Source: JBGPTK01 sp041497605
GTDB lineage: Bacteria > Acidobacteriota > Terriglobia > Acidiferrales > UBA7541
Direction: 5' to 3'
NCBI GenBank assembly: GCA_041497605.1
Contig: JBGQGW010000002.1
Coordinates: forward strand, 1-48,753
DNA length: 48,753 nucleotides
Part shown: positions 33,623-43,252 of the stretch, one piece after another
How positions within the stretch are numbered: the first letter of the stretch is position 1
Layout of the letters: each line of letters opens with the position of its first letter
Notes under the pieces: model-generated
What the model was told of the DNA's origin: nothing
The model's database searches: none
The model's input: the letters and a program-made list of their open reading frames with translations, nothing else
Translations under genes and position numbers: made by a program

Positions 33623-35200
33623 TTACTTTTGCTTCGCATCCCGGGAATGGAGTTGCTCCAGATCCATTTGCTCGATGTGGTTCATCAAATCTTTCCGGCC
33701 CGTTAGATAGCGCTTTAAGGAGTGGCCGATTTCGACGGGTACTACTCTAAACTGGTTATAGATCATCTCACGCCAGGAAATATCGCCGCGTTCCGAAATC
33801 AGATGCATGCCCCACTGGTATACGAATCCAAGATTCCAAACGATCAGAATGCCCGCCAGCAAATAGGCGCGGATGGCAGCGGAGCGCGGTTTTTTCCAGA
33901 TCCGCGTCAGGAACTCGAAGAATGCGGCAAGTCCGATGATGAAGATCGGCGTCAAGGAAACAAAAAATCGATTGCCGTATGACGAGATACCGTCCCAGGA
34001 CTCATAGCTGGCAATCAAATAATAGAATGCGATGGTAGGGACCAGAAAATATTTGCCGATTTCCGGGTTACGGCGCCAGAAAAGGAACAGGCCCACCACG
34101 GCGAGCAGCAGAATAGGCGTCCAACTGAATAAGCCGTGGTCGGATGCAAACAGCAATTTCCACAATACTGGAGACGTCCAGTGCCAGGTGTCCAGGCTGT
34201 AATATCCCGTTTTCAGGGCGCTGCCGTAAATGATGTTGCGCGTCACCGGGGTGGGAAGGAAGACAATGAAAGTGGCGGCAGCGTAAAGCAAGTTGCCGAG
34301 AAAAATGCCCCGCATCTTTCGGGTGCCCTGCGTGTCTCGCCAGGCCCTCCAATATCCCTCGAGGGATTCCATCAATGGGACGAGCAACAGGATGGCATTG
34401 GGATAGTAAACGTCCAGCATCAGACCGGAAATCAATCCCAATATCACCCACTGTTTCAACGAGCGATCTCCGCGCGTGCGAAACCAATACCAAAGAAACA
34501 GCGCGACCAGGAATGCCGAATGGGCATGGGACCACGATGGATTGAAGTACATATAGACAATCAGCGAACTTCCGAACCAGATGCCCACCGTGGCCAGGAA
34601 TGCCCATCCTTCTTCAAACCAGTTGCGTGTCAATCGAAAGGCAATCCACAATCCCAGGAAGCCGTAAAAGGCAGTCGCGAACGCCATGGCATCCACGTAG
34701 GGCCAGGAAAATCCGTCCGGGGAAATGTGCCCCCCCACGAAGTCATAGGCGAGCACACCCAGATGCGCAGCAACGATGAAAGGCGACCACAGCATGGCCG
34801 GGCCAATCGTGAAGTGATTGTCCAGGTGGCCGGTCGTCGTATATTGCCCGGGGTTGACATTTCCTTTCCCATCCGTTTTCCCGAGGACGAAGGAAGGATT
34901 TGCATGAAGCCAATCCGCTTCGAAATGCATATTTCTTTGAATTACCATCGATCGAACATAGGAGTAGTAGCCGATGCCGTCTCCACGAACCCAGGGGTTC
35001 ACCAGAGGAAGCGACAGAACGAATAGCGCGAGAAGCATCTTCTCGTAGAGAGAAAGATGGCCCAGGCGTGTTCGTACGCCGAGTTTGGTCCACTTCAGTG
35101 TTGTAGCTTGCGTCGTCACGGCTTCTTCAATTCGGTCAGCGATCTTATTTCTGCGGTTCCTGTCTGCGAGCAGTGGTAACCGCAGCCTGTACCGAAACAA
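33623..35200 (-). CDS. GT39-like (PMT-type) polytopic membrane glycosyltransferase
   Basis: 525 residues with about ten transmembrane helices. Early Asp in VNPWVRGDGIGYYSYVRS resembles the acidic motif in the first periplasmic loop of GT39/GT83-type enzymes, and FNPSWSHAHSAFLVALFLWYWF has the conserved His-rich loop. These enzymes use polyprenyl-phosphate sugars as donors and act in the periplasm. The frame starts at TTG 35200; GTG at 35119 is an alternative giving a shorter tail. It lies between a methyltransferase and the ABC permease. It may add a side residue to the exported chain. Substrate unknown; a transporter is a less likely alternative. Confidence 0.8.
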   Translation of the reverse strand: MFRYRLRLPLLADRNRRNKIADRIEEAVTTQATTLKWTKLGVRTRLGHLSLYEKMLLALFVLSLPLVNPWVRGDGIGYYSYVRSMVIQRNMHFEADWLHANPSFVLGKTDGKGNVNPGQYTTTGHLDNHFTIGPAMLWSPFIVAAHLGVLAYDFVGGHISPDGFSWPYVDAMAFATAFYGFLGLWIAFRLTRNWFEEGWAFLATVGIWFGSSLIVYMYFNPSWSHAHSAFLVALFLWYWFRTRGDRSLKQWVILGLISGLMLDVYYPNAILLLVPLMESLEGYWRAWRDTQGTRKMRGIFLGNLLYAAATFIVFLPTPVTRNIIYGSALKTGYYSLDTWHWTSPVLWKLLFASDHGLFSWTPILLLAVVGLFLFWRRNPEIGKYFLVPTIAFYYLIASYESWDGISSYGNRFFVSLTPIFIIGLAAFFEFLTRIWKKPRSAAIRAYLLAGILIVWNLGFVYQWGMHLISERGDISWREMIYNQFRVVPVEIGHSLKRYLTGRKDLMNHIEQMDLEQLHSRDAKQK

Positions 35201-35239
35201 TCATATTGAGATGCCCTGTTGCTGTCCCGTCAATCTTCG

Positions 35240-35974
35240 TTATTTCGACGCCACGGCAAGCAAACTTTGCCCCACCGGTGGCTCCCATCGCTTTTCGATT
35301 TTCGAGCACCACGGCACGACCCACCGGTCGTAAAGGCGAACGTCGCTCGCGCTAAGCGTCCTGCGCCGGAGCACTTTTCCGGCGATAAACCAGGAAGCAA
35401 CTCCTGGAAAGTTCATATAACGGATGGTTTTCTGTTGGAATCCGCTGTTCGCGAGCTTTCTTCGAAGTTCGGGTTTTGTATAGCGGCGAAAATGTTCGAA
35501 TTCCTTGTCGAGCGAGCCATAAAGCCAGGGAACGGCGGGGACGAACAGCAGCAGATGGCCGCCGGGGCGAAGGATCGCGTTCAGCAGGCGCAGATATTCT
35601 TCATCGTTCTCGATATGCTCCAGAACGTTCGCCAGTACGATCGTGTCACCCTGAAGCGATGCGGCATTCTCTTCCAGGCTCCCATGGATGGTCTTGACTC
35701 GGGGATTTCCGGCATGGCGCCTGGCGAGCAAGGGGAAAAGGTTTGCCGCCGGCTCGATCGCGACGATTTCCGAATCCGGCGCGCTTTTCAGCAAGTGGTC
35801 CGTGAAAGTGCCTGTTCCTGCCCCGACTTCGATTATTTGCCTGCCCATGTGCGGAACGAAGAACGATAGGATCCACTCGTAATAATTCCGAGCCTCCGCC
35901 ATCCCTTCCAGTTCCGTCCCGGAGTAAAGGAAGGAATCGTCGATAGGCTGATGCGGCGCTTCTATTCGGTTCAT
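35240..35974 (-). CDS. Class I SAM-dependent methyltransferase
   Basis: 244 residues. Motif I is QIIEVGAGTGTFTDHLL, then IVAIEPAANLFPLL and TIVLANVLEHIENDEEYLRLL, a clear methyltransferase type 11/12 pattern with HLLLFVPAVPWLYG near the end. Start ATG at 35974. Follows a 97-base space after the epimerase gene and precedes the GT39-like gene by 39 bases. Probably modifies a sugar or lipid-linked intermediate; acceptor unknown. Confidence 0.86.
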   Translation of the reverse strand: MNRIEAPHQPIDDSFLYSGTELEGMAEARNYYEWILSFFVPHMGRQIIEVGAGTGTFTDHLLKSAPDSEIVAIEPAANLFPLLARRHAGNPRVKTIHGSLEENAASLQGDTIVLANVLEHIENDEEYLRLLNAILRPGGHLLLFVPAVPWLYGSLDKEFEHFRRYTKPELRRKLANSGFQQKTIRYMNFPGVASWFIAGKVLRRRTLSASDVRLYDRWVVPWCSKIEKRWEPPVGQSLLAVASK

Positions 35975-36071
35975 GGGATCAGGAATCGGGCCATCGGCTT
36001 TTTGAGAGTACTGCAGGCCGGTTGCTGGAGGCAGTCCTGGTTGCGAGAGTGTGCGGAGTTAAGAAACTTTT

Positions 36072-37115
36072 TCAAGGAGCGCTGGAACCTGCGACTCGAT
36101 AATCCCGAGCATCAAATTCTTTGCGAGCAGCGGCGCCGACAAGCTCCTCATCGCGCACCTTTTGAAAATAGGAAATGACCCGGTCGACGATTTGCGGAAG
36201 CGTGGTGGCGGGGCGAAACCCGGTGAGCCGTTCCAGTTTCTCAAGCGCAGGGACTCGCCTGGGCATATCTTCGAAGCCTGGCTCATACGCGCGATCATAT
36301 GGCGTGTAGGTGATCGGGGAGCTGCTGCCCGTGCGTTCTTTCACCATGTGCGCCAGGCCTTCAATCGTAACTTCGAAATTGCTTCCGACATTGACCACCT
36401 CGCCGACGGCCGCATCGGTATTCACCAATCGCCAGATCGCCTCCACTGAATCGCTCACGTCGCAGAAGCACCGGGACTGCTGGCCATCGCCGAAAATGGT
36501 GATGGGCGCGTTATCGAGTGCCTGGCTCACGAAATTGGGGAGCACCATTCCATATCGTCCGGTTTGGCGGGGGCCTACCGTGTTGAACAATCGCGCCACC
36601 ACCACCGGCTGCTTCTTTTCCTTCCAGTAGGAGAGTGCCAGAAATTCGTCCAGCGCCTTCGAAGCGGCGTAACTCCAGCGTCCCTTGGTTGTGGGGCCCA
36701 GCACCAGATCGGCGCCTTCATGGAAGGGCACTTGATTGCTTTTTCCGTAAACTTCGGACGTCGAGGCGGTGAATACCAGTTTCTTCTTCTTGCTGGCTGC
36801 CTCCAGAACCAACTGCGTCCCGTACACGTTGGTTTCGATCGTGCGCACCGGGCTTTCCACGATCAAGCGCACTCCCACCGCGGCCGCCAGATGGAAGATG
36901 ATGTCCGATTCATCGATCAATTCGGCCAGGAGATGCTTGTTCTGGATGGAGTCGAAAAAATAATGGAAGCGTTCGTGGGATTTCAAATGGCGGATGTTTT
37001 GCACGCTCCCGGTCGAGAGATCGTCCAGGATAAATACTTCATCTCCCCGGGCGAGCAGCCGCTCCGCCAGATGTGATCCGATAAAACCTGCTCCCCCGGT
37101 GATCAGGAAGCGCAT
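36072..37115 (-). CDS. NAD-dependent nucleotide-sugar epimerase/dehydratase (GalE-like SDR)
   Basis: 347 residues. GGAGFIG is at 7-13 and the catalytic Y149-x3-K153 is intact, with FTASTSEVYG and ARLFNTVGPRQTGRYGMV typical of UDP-glucuronate decarboxylase/GalE-like extended SDRs. The substrate could be a UDP-uronate or UDP-hexose; a link to the Ugd product is plausible. It follows the Wzc kinase by eight bases. Substrate not determined; confidence in family is high. Confidence 0.87.
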   Translation of the reverse strand: MRFLITGGAGFIGSHLAERLLARGDEVFILDDLSTGSVQNIRHLKSHERFHYFFDSIQNKHLLAELIDESDIIFHLAAAVGVRLIVESPVRTIETNVYGTQLVLEAASKKKKLVFTASTSEVYGKSNQVPFHEGADLVLGPTTKGRWSYAASKALDEFLALSYWKEKKQPVVVARLFNTVGPRQTGRYGMVLPNFVSQALDNAPITIFGDGQQSRCFCDVSDSVEAIWRLVNTDAAVGEVVNVGSNFEVTIEGLAHMVKERTGSSSPITYTPYDRAYEPGFEDMPRRVPALEKLERLTGFRPATTLPQIVDRVISYFQKVRDEELVGAAARKEFDARDYRVAGSSAP

Positions 37116-37123
37116 AGTAGCTC

Positions 37124-39430
37124 CTAGGTTAAGGGTCCGGTTTTGCCGCCGGATTCGGATTGTAAGCGCCGCTGTTTCTCGGCCTTCTCTTCGCCATAGC
37201 CGTAACCGTAGGCGTATGGGTAGTACCGATAGGAGTAATAATAGTCGGGAGCCGACGAATCCACGGCGTTCAGGACCACGCCAAGCAAACGTCCCTTCAC
37301 TCCAATCAGCAGATCTCGCGAGCGCGTAAATGCTTCCTTGGGTGTCTCACCGCTGCGCACCACCAGAAGCACGCCATCCACCAGCGCCGAGATGATTACC
37401 GCATCGGTTGCCGCCATGATCGGCGGTGAGTCGATCACGATAAATTTGAATTTCTGCCGGAGATAAGACAGGGCATCTCGCATACGATGCGACGAGAGCA
37501 GGTCGGCAGGGCTGGGCGGAATCGGTCCCGTCGGCATGGCCGCCAGATTCGTGATCACCGGATGCGGGAAAATGATGTCGTCGAGTGCGGCGACGCCGGC
37601 AAGATAAGAACTGAGCCCGGCCTCTTTACCGATATTGATTCCCAAAGCTCGACGGATACCCGGCTTGCGCAAGTCCGAGTCAATCAGCAGGGTCCGGTCG
37701 CCCAATTGCGCTAAGGTGACAGCCAGATTCACCGCCGCCGTTGTCTTGCCTTCCCGCGGCAGAGCGCTGGTCACCAGGATTACCTGGGGCGGTTGATCCG
37801 CTTGAGAGAGCAGGAGGGAAGTACGCAGAGCGCGGAAAGCTTCTGAGACCATTGACTTCGGCTGGCTGTGGGAAACCAATTCGACGCGCGGTTGCTCGCT
37901 CCCGCCTTCCCCCAGCAGGCCTTTGTCGGATTGTTTGGTTTGCGGGCTCAAGCTGCGAAGTGCGGGCACCACGGCAAGAGAAGGAAGGCCCGTCAGTGCC
38001 AGGATATCGTCTGGCGACTTCACCGTGTTGTCCAGGTATTCCCGTAAGAACGCCAATCCGATTCCGCCAACCAGGCCAACCATGAACGCCAAAAAAATGT
38101 TACGGGCTTTCTGGGGCCGCGTGGGATAAGCAGGGATCAAGGCAGGGTCCACAACTCGAATGTTGCTGGACCGCAATCCCGCGGTAATCCCGGCCTCTTT
38201 TAACTTTTCGAGCAGTCCGTCATAGAGCTGCTTATTCGATTCCGCATCGTGTTTCAGAATACTGTACTGGACCAGTTTTTCAGAAAGCTCGTTCGCTTGC
38301 CCCTTTTGTTCATCCAGTGCTTTCGAGAGAAGATCAACGCGTTCGCGTGCCCCGCGATATTCGGCGTCAACCCGCCCGATGATGTTTTGCTTCTCGCGGG
38401 CGAGCGAATCGTCAACGTCTTTCAGCTCGGCTTGCAGCCGCTGCACCTTGGGATAATTGGGCCCGAACTGGCTGCTGGCCTCGGTGTACTGCATGCTGAT
38501 ATCGGCACGCCGCCGCATCAGATCCTGGATCACGGGACTATCCCGAACCACCGGAGCGGAATCCACGCTACTGGAATGCGCCAGCTGAGACATCGCTTGT
38601 TTCTGGATCAGGTCCGCTTGCGCTTCGGTTAAACCCTTACTGACATCCCCCAGTTTTTGGGTCGTGATGTTTTGCTTTTCGTCTACGGCCCAGATCTGGT
38701 TCTGCCGCTCGTAGGCGATGCGCGCATTTTCGGATTTTTGGACCGAAATTCGCAATTCCTCGAGTTCGGATTCAAGCCACTTCGTGGTTTGCTTGGTTGC
38801 TTCGTAGCGGCTGCGGAAGTCCTCTTCGATGAAATTCTGCACGTGCGAATTCACGATCTGCGCCGCTAGTTGGGGGTCCTGGGCCTCGAATTGCACTTCG
38901 ATCAGGCGGCTATTGGGAACGCGCTTCACAGAGAGCGAACCCAAGAACGCTCCCAGGATCGCGGGGCGCCTCTGCAGGATGCCGGGGCGGCCCAGGCTGA
39001 TGGCGTCTGTTGGCCGGCCGAACTCCGGATATTGATTGAGGTTCAGGGAGCGGATCGTTTGTAAGGCCAGCGTCTCGCTTTGCAGAACTTTCGTCTGCGT
39101 CTCCAAATAGTTTTCCAAATCGATAAACGCATCATCGGAATTCTGCCCGCCCTGAAAGGGGAGCAAATTCTGCGTTTCTTTGTCGAACACCACCCGCGCG
39201 TCCGCCGTATAAATCGGCTTCATCTTGAAAGAGGAAATCGTTACCACCGTAACCACCGCGATCAGAAACGCCAGGATCAGCCATTGATGTTTCCGCAGGA
39301 TAATCAGGTAGTCGAGCAGGTGCGGTTCGTGCGGCGCCTGATCCCAGCGGAGCAGGGACGGCGCGGTGATTACCGCAAGCGAATCCGATGGTTTGCGCTC
39401 GCGCAAAGCTAATTTTGCTGCGTCTTCCAT
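37124..39430 (-). CDS. wzc: Wzc-type polysaccharide co-polymerase and BY-kinase
   Basis: 768 residues. An N-terminal Wzz-like domain with a first transmembrane helix (about residues 50-70), a long coiled-coil-rich periplasmic region, a second helix near 440 and a C-terminal kinase. Walker A ALPREGKTT is at 556-564, Walker A' LLIDSD at 581-586 and Walker B FIVIDSPP at 663-670. The tail has ten Tyr between 730 and 745, the autophosphorylated cluster. BY-kinases set chain length and gate Wza-type export. Its gene follows Wza by 56 bases. Present although an ABC exporter is also encoded. Confidence 0.95.
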   Translation of the reverse strand: MEDAAKLALRERKPSDSLAVITAPSLLRWDQAPHEPHLLDYLIILRKHQWLILAFLIAVVTVVTISSFKMKPIYTADARVVFDKETQNLLPFQGGQNSDDAFIDLENYLETQTKVLQSETLALQTIRSLNLNQYPEFGRPTDAISLGRPGILQRRPAILGAFLGSLSVKRVPNSRLIEVQFEAQDPQLAAQIVNSHVQNFIEEDFRSRYEATKQTTKWLESELEELRISVQKSENARIAYERQNQIWAVDEKQNITTQKLGDVSKGLTEAQADLIQKQAMSQLAHSSSVDSAPVVRDSPVIQDLMRRRADISMQYTEASSQFGPNYPKVQRLQAELKDVDDSLAREKQNIIGRVDAEYRGARERVDLLSKALDEQKGQANELSEKLVQYSILKHDAESNKQLYDGLLEKLKEAGITAGLRSSNIRVVDPALIPAYPTRPQKARNIFLAFMVGLVGGIGLAFLREYLDNTVKSPDDILALTGLPSLAVVPALRSLSPQTKQSDKGLLGEGGSEQPRVELVSHSQPKSMVSEAFRALRTSLLLSQADQPPQVILVTSALPREGKTTAAVNLAVTLAQLGDRTLLIDSDLRKPGIRRALGINIGKEAGLSSYLAGVAALDDIIFPHPVITNLAAMPTGPIPPSPADLLSSHRMRDALSYLRQKFKFIVIDSPPIMAATDAVIISALVDGVLLVVRSGETPKEAFTRSRDLLIGVKGRLLGVVLNAVDSSAPDYYYSYRYYPYAYGYGYGEEKAEKQRRLQSESGGKTGPLT

Positions 39431-39486
39431 TCTTCGCCTCGGGGCTTAGTCCGGCCTGCTGGGTCGGGCCTGGATCCTGCTGAAAC

Positions 39487-40542
39487 TCATGGAATTCGAT
39501 AAATCAGGTAGCTGCTCCCCACTAGGAGCGACTCTCCGGTCCGGTACAGGATTCTCTTTGCCTTGCTATCCGGAACGAAAAGCACATCATTCGCGTACAA
39601 ACGCACGTCATCGGTTTTTCTCTGCATAATCTTGTTCAAATCTACGTTGATCTCTTGTTTCTGGCCGCCGTTCGGATCGTTGCGGAGGATTACTGCCTGC
39701 CCCGCCTTGGAACTGCCAAGTAATCCGTGGGCCAGGGCGATGGCCTTGAGAGCGGTAATTTGGTCCCCGGCAGTTTGCAGCACATAGCCGCCCGGTTGTT
39801 GCACGGCTCCCGCCACATAGATAATGCCGGCTCGCGGCACACTGATCACATCTCCGCCATTGACAAGAATGTTGTACGCCGAGTCCCCGGTCTCTAATAA
39901 GTCTTTCAATTGAATCGTGATCGATTGCGCACCCCCGGCTTGCTCCTGCTTTTCAGCCTGAGGCTGCGCTCTGGGGAGCGTGGGCAATTGGCCCGTCGTC
40001 CGCGTGACGATGACTACGCTTCCGGCATCCAGGGCGATCCCGCCGGCTTGCGAGAGAATCTCCAAGAGTGTGGTGGGCCGGATTTCCTGGTAAACCATCG
40101 GCTTCGTCACCGCCCCGATTACGGTAATCGGCTGGCTATTCTGCTCTTTCATGAAAACGGAAACCTGAGGGTGGGTAACCAGCCCGTTTGACGTTAGGAC
40201 TTCGGCGATCTTTTCTTCCAATTGAAAAGTAGTCAGACCGGCAGCCTGAATCTTGCCCGGAACGAGAGGCAGCGATATATCTCCCGCTTGGCTGATTCGG
40301 ACGTCCCGCGAAAAATCGGGCACATCGAACACATCGATGTGGATCAGGTCACCGCTGCCGACGGGAATATCGCCCCGGTGAGTCTGAACGCGGCTCGCCA
40401 ACTGCTCGATTCGATCGTTTGCCTGCTTCGGAGTTTGCAGTTCCTGGCCGAAAATCAAGAAGGGACAGCAAAGAAGGAAGGCCAAGAAATAAATTGCCTT
40501 CGTATTGACACAACTCCAGCTCCTTACTTCTCTCAAAATCAT
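39487..40542 (-). CDS. wza: Wza-type polysaccharide export protein with SLBB domain
   Basis: 351 residues. A hydrophobic signal peptide (about 17-32) is followed by the poly_export domain (GSGDLIHIDVFDVPDFS, then PLVPGKIQAAGLTTFQLEE) and soluble ligand-binding beta-grasp (SLBB) domains, with YVAGAVQQPGGYVL. These proteins form the outer-membrane channel. No certain lipobox Cys is seen, so the start may be a few codons inside. The ATG at 40542 lacks a strong Shine-Dalgarno. It precedes Wzc in the transcript and follows a candidate promoter. Confidence 0.94.
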   Translation of the reverse strand: MILREVRSWSCVNTKAIYFLAFLLCCPFLIFGQELQTPKQANDRIEQLASRVQTHRGDIPVGSGDLIHIDVFDVPDFSRDVRISQAGDISLPLVPGKIQAAGLTTFQLEEKIAEVLTSNGLVTHPQVSVFMKEQNSQPITVIGAVTKPMVYQEIRPTTLLEILSQAGGIALDAGSVVIVTRTTGQLPTLPRAQPQAEKQEQAGGAQSITIQLKDLLETGDSAYNILVNGGDVISVPRAGIIYVAGAVQQPGGYVLQTAGDQITALKAIALAHGLLGSSKAGQAVILRNDPNGGQKQEINVDLNKIMQRKTDDVRLYANDVLFVPDSKAKRILYRTGESLLVGSSYLIYRIP

Positions 40543-40565
40543 AGAAATAAACGACCCCGAAAGGA

Positions 40566-40594
40566 ATATGAACTAGATTCCGCTGATCTGTCAA
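40566..40594 (-). promoter_or_regulatory. Candidate promoter upstream of wza
   Basis: On the minus strand a perfect TTGACA lies at 40594-40589 and TCATAT at 40571-40566, with 17 bases between. The -10 is weak (three of six). The Wza ATG is 24 bases downstream. An inverted repeat, GAAATC-loop-GATTTC, sits just upstream at 40620-40635 and might be an operator or a small terminator for the gene ending at 40668. Confidence 0.4.
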
Positions 40595-40619
40595 CCACCG
40601 AAATTGAGTTTGTATCCTT

Positions 40620-40635
40620 GAAATCTACCGATTTC
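40620..40635. promoter_or_regulatory. Short inverted repeat upstream of the wza promoter
   Basis: A six-base perfect inverted repeat with a four-base loop (GAAATC TACC GATTTC). It lies between the polymerase-like gene ending at 40668 and the TTGACA box. It could bind a regulator or form a weak hairpin; no T-run follows it clearly. Confidence 0.3.
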
Positions 40636-40667
40636 AGCCGGTATGGAGCATTTCAGTTCGATGGCCG

Positions 40668-41957
40668 TCATTCTTCCATTTCAAATTCGACGGATCGGCT
40701 TCCTGAGGATCGCGAATGCCGGCGCGAGTGCTGGCTTACCGTTGGTTCAAGCACCGGGGCAGTCGCCAGGAAAGCTTGAATGAAGAAGAGAAATGCATTG
40801 GCAGGGATGTGAAGGTTGAAATCGACCAGGCCGTGAACCAGCAACCCGCAGCAAGCCACGAAGGCTCCGATGTGAAATGCGAGGGAGAATGAGCTTTGGC
40901 GCTCCAGAATCTTCGAAAGCGCCCCTCCTACCAGGACGATTAGGAACGCCAGCCCGCAGATCGCTCCGGGGATGCCCAGGTCTGAAATCGTCTCCATGTA
41001 ATCGTTGTGCGCGTGGTCCACCACTTTGCCGTCGTAGTACGACTCATACTTCGGAAAGGCGGCTACAAACGTCCCGAGCCCCGTGCCTTTCCACGGATGG
41101 TCGCGAAAAATTCGCCAACCGTCCTTTACGATTTCGATCCGGCGAGTGCCGGAGACTTCGCCGGATCGAACTTGGGAAAATCGCTGCATTACTTCGCCTA
41201 CTCCCAGCCATGCGACCAAGGCACAGGCGGCAAGGAGCACCAGTGCGATCGCCCCCAGCCGCACATTTCCGGAACGTCCCACCCATGCCATCCCTGCCAG
41301 CAGAACCAGCTCACATAGAAATACCGTGATCCCGCCGCGAGAAGCGGAAAGAAAAAGCGACCCGATGGAAACCATCACAAATAAGCCGACGAGCGGCACT
41401 TGCTCCCGTCGCGTCCCTCGCAAAACGAGCAGCGATAATCCCAGGGGAGCAATTAATTCCATAAATCCGGCAAAGTGATTGCGGTTGACGTACGGACCAA
41501 AAGGCGCGCCACCGGCTGCCAGTTCCCGGATCCAATAGAGCTTTCCATTGGAGGTGAAGAACTGGATGATTGCGAAAAGCCCGGCCAGGAATCCGAATAC
41601 CACCAGAAACCAGACCAGCACGCGCAACTCAGCTTTTTCGCGGAACACTTGAGTGCACAGGAAAAGAAGCAAAAAGTATGCCGTCACTCGCAAGAGTTCG
41701 GCCCACGTGAGGTAGGTGGAGATCGTTCCATGAAAGATGAGTTGAGCAGCTCCGATTACGATGATCCCCAGCAGCGGCCAATTGAGGGGCTGCCATTTGA
41801 TTTCCATCTCTGGATCCCTGAACAGCAGGATGGACCACAGGACAAAAAGGAAAGCTGCGCCAATTTCGAGAATCGATTCCGCCCACACCTCCACCGCTCC
41901 GTGGGCCAGTATCGCAAATGCCAGAAGAAGACAAATACCGAAGCGTATAAACCTCAT
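40668..41957 (-). CDS. O-antigen ligase/polymerase-like membrane protein (second copy)
   Basis: 429 residues with about a dozen transmembrane helices and the periplasmic loop WRIFRDHPWKGTGLGTFVAAFP followed by DHAHNDYMETISDLG, a hallmark of the WaaL/Wzy O-antigen ligase superfamily. ATG at 41957 is preferred over the long frame because it forms ATGA with the TPR gene stop. It would polymerise or ligate glycan in the periplasm. It differs strongly from the 19635 protein. The tight coupling to a TPR protein with a sugar-binding-like domain suggests a functional pair. Confidence 0.9.
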   Translation of the reverse strand: MRFIRFGICLLLAFAILAHGAVEVWAESILEIGAAFLFVLWSILLFRDPEMEIKWQPLNWPLLGIIVIGAAQLIFHGTISTYLTWAELLRVTAYFLLLFLCTQVFREKAELRVLVWFLVVFGFLAGLFAIIQFFTSNGKLYWIRELAAGGAPFGPYVNRNHFAGFMELIAPLGLSLLVLRGTRREQVPLVGLFVMVSIGSLFLSASRGGITVFLCELVLLAGMAWVGRSGNVRLGAIALVLLAACALVAWLGVGEVMQRFSQVRSGEVSGTRRIEIVKDGWRIFRDHPWKGTGLGTFVAAFPKYESYYDGKVVDHAHNDYMETISDLGIPGAICGLAFLIVLVGGALSKILERQSSFSLAFHIGAFVACCGLLVHGLVDFNLHIPANAFLFFIQAFLATAPVLEPTVSQHSRRHSRSSGSRSVEFEMEE

Positions 41958-43252
41958 CGGGAGCCCGGCTTTGCGCCTTCCAACGGAGGCGTCAGAGAAA
42001 CATCGTCCACCCAGACTGTGCCGCTCAGTTTGTTGTCGAACAATCGGCTGGGATTGCGCTGAAGTGCGACCACCAGGAAGTGGGTGTCGGCCCCGGTTAC
42101 CAAGCCGGCATCCAAAAGCGTCCACGGACTGGTGCGGATCAGATCCGTGGTGGAAGCTGTAATTTCACTCGAATGCTTCGGATCGAAAATCACGAAGCGG
42201 AGGCCGATTTCGGTCGAGATATCTTCGGTGCGCAGATAGCCGCTGAAGTGGTAACGAGTTTGCGGTTCCACCGGGACGTATTGAGTCAGGTGATGAAAAC
42301 CGACGTTCGCGGCTCCCGAGAAATCCACGCGCAACGAGTGCGAACCCGAATGAAAGTTTGTGGTGTCTATGCTCATTGTTGCGCCGAAGACATAATCTTC
42401 GCGCCAGTCCAATCCTCCGTTCGCAACGGGCGATTCGAACCCGCCGTTCCAGACGAGTGAGCCATCCCCCGGCTCCGTATACGGCCAGCCCGAGGCGCTG
42501 ATTGCTTGCCGCCATACTTGCTTGGCCTCGCTCGCTTTTCCTTGTTCAATGAGTTCGTCCAGGAATGGAAACGCGCGCGACAGAGGGATCGCTTGCCCCA
42601 GAGCGATGATTCGCTTCCAGGTGTCCAGAGCCGGCCCGTCCTCGTGAACACTGCAGAAATAGTCCAGCGCTTGAAAGTAAGCATCCACCGACCTCGGCAA
42701 TAAGCCGCTGAACAGGTGATCCAGGTCCGAATCGGCCTGCCAGCCTCGGGAAATTGCCAGAGGGAGCAGTCGAGGATCGGTAATCGCCGCCCGGCGAATT
42801 TCCGTGAATCCTTCCTCGAGTTGCGATTGCCTCAGCAGAAAGTTGCCGTAATTCCATGCCACCTCAGCCGAAATTGGATAAGCTGCCTTCGCCTTTCCAT
42901 AGGCGTCGCGCGCCCCTGCTGAATCGCCGGCCATTTCATGGGCGCTTGCCAGATGCATCCAATAAAGGTCCGATCGGGGATTCTGTTGCAGCGCCTTCTG
43001 GAAGTACTGAATGGCACGTGGAAGATCGGAATGATCGAAGTCGTACTCGTAGTAAAGCCCCAGCCGGTCCCAGTAATCCCCATTGCCCGGATCCAATTGC
43101 GCGGCGCGCAGCCAATCCTCGGGCCGTGGCGATGAACTTCGATATTCCGCGAGAGTCGCTTTCCCCGCCCGGAAACAGACGAGCGCGAACACGGCCAGCG
43201 CGATCAGAAGAATAGGTCCGCGCCCCGGCGTTTCATCTCGAGAGGGTTCCAC
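41954..43252 (-). CDS. TPR protein with C-terminal carbohydrate-binding-like domain
   Basis: 432 residues. An N-terminal signal anchor (about 10-30) precedes TPR-like helices (about 45-270, for example AIQYFQKALQQNPRSDLYWMHLASAHEMAGD). After NGGFESPVANGGLDW begins a CBM4/9-like jelly-roll to near 425, ending in VWVDDVSL, a conserved terminal pattern. Start is GTG at 43252. The gene overlaps the downstream polymerase-like gene by four bases. The protein is probably periplasmic and may bind the glycan to help the ligase or polymerase. Function is inferred. Confidence 0.83.
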   Translation of the reverse strand: MEPSRDETPGRGPILLIALAVFALVCFRAGKATLAEYRSSSPRPEDWLRAAQLDPGNGDYWDRLGLYYEYDFDHSDLPRAIQYFQKALQQNPRSDLYWMHLASAHEMAGDSAGARDAYGKAKAAYPISAEVAWNYGNFLLRQSQLEEGFTEIRRAAITDPRLLPLAISRGWQADSDLDHLFSGLLPRSVDAYFQALDYFCSVHEDGPALDTWKRIIALGQAIPLSRAFPFLDELIEQGKASEAKQVWRQAISASGWPYTEPGDGSLVWNGGFESPVANGGLDWREDYVFGATMSIDTTNFHSGSHSLRVDFSGAANVGFHHLTQYVPVEPQTRYHFSGYLRTEDISTEIGLRFVIFDPKHSSEITASTTDLIRTSPWTLLDAGLVTGADTHFLVVALQRNPSRLFDNKLSGTVWVDDVSLTPPLEGAKPGSR

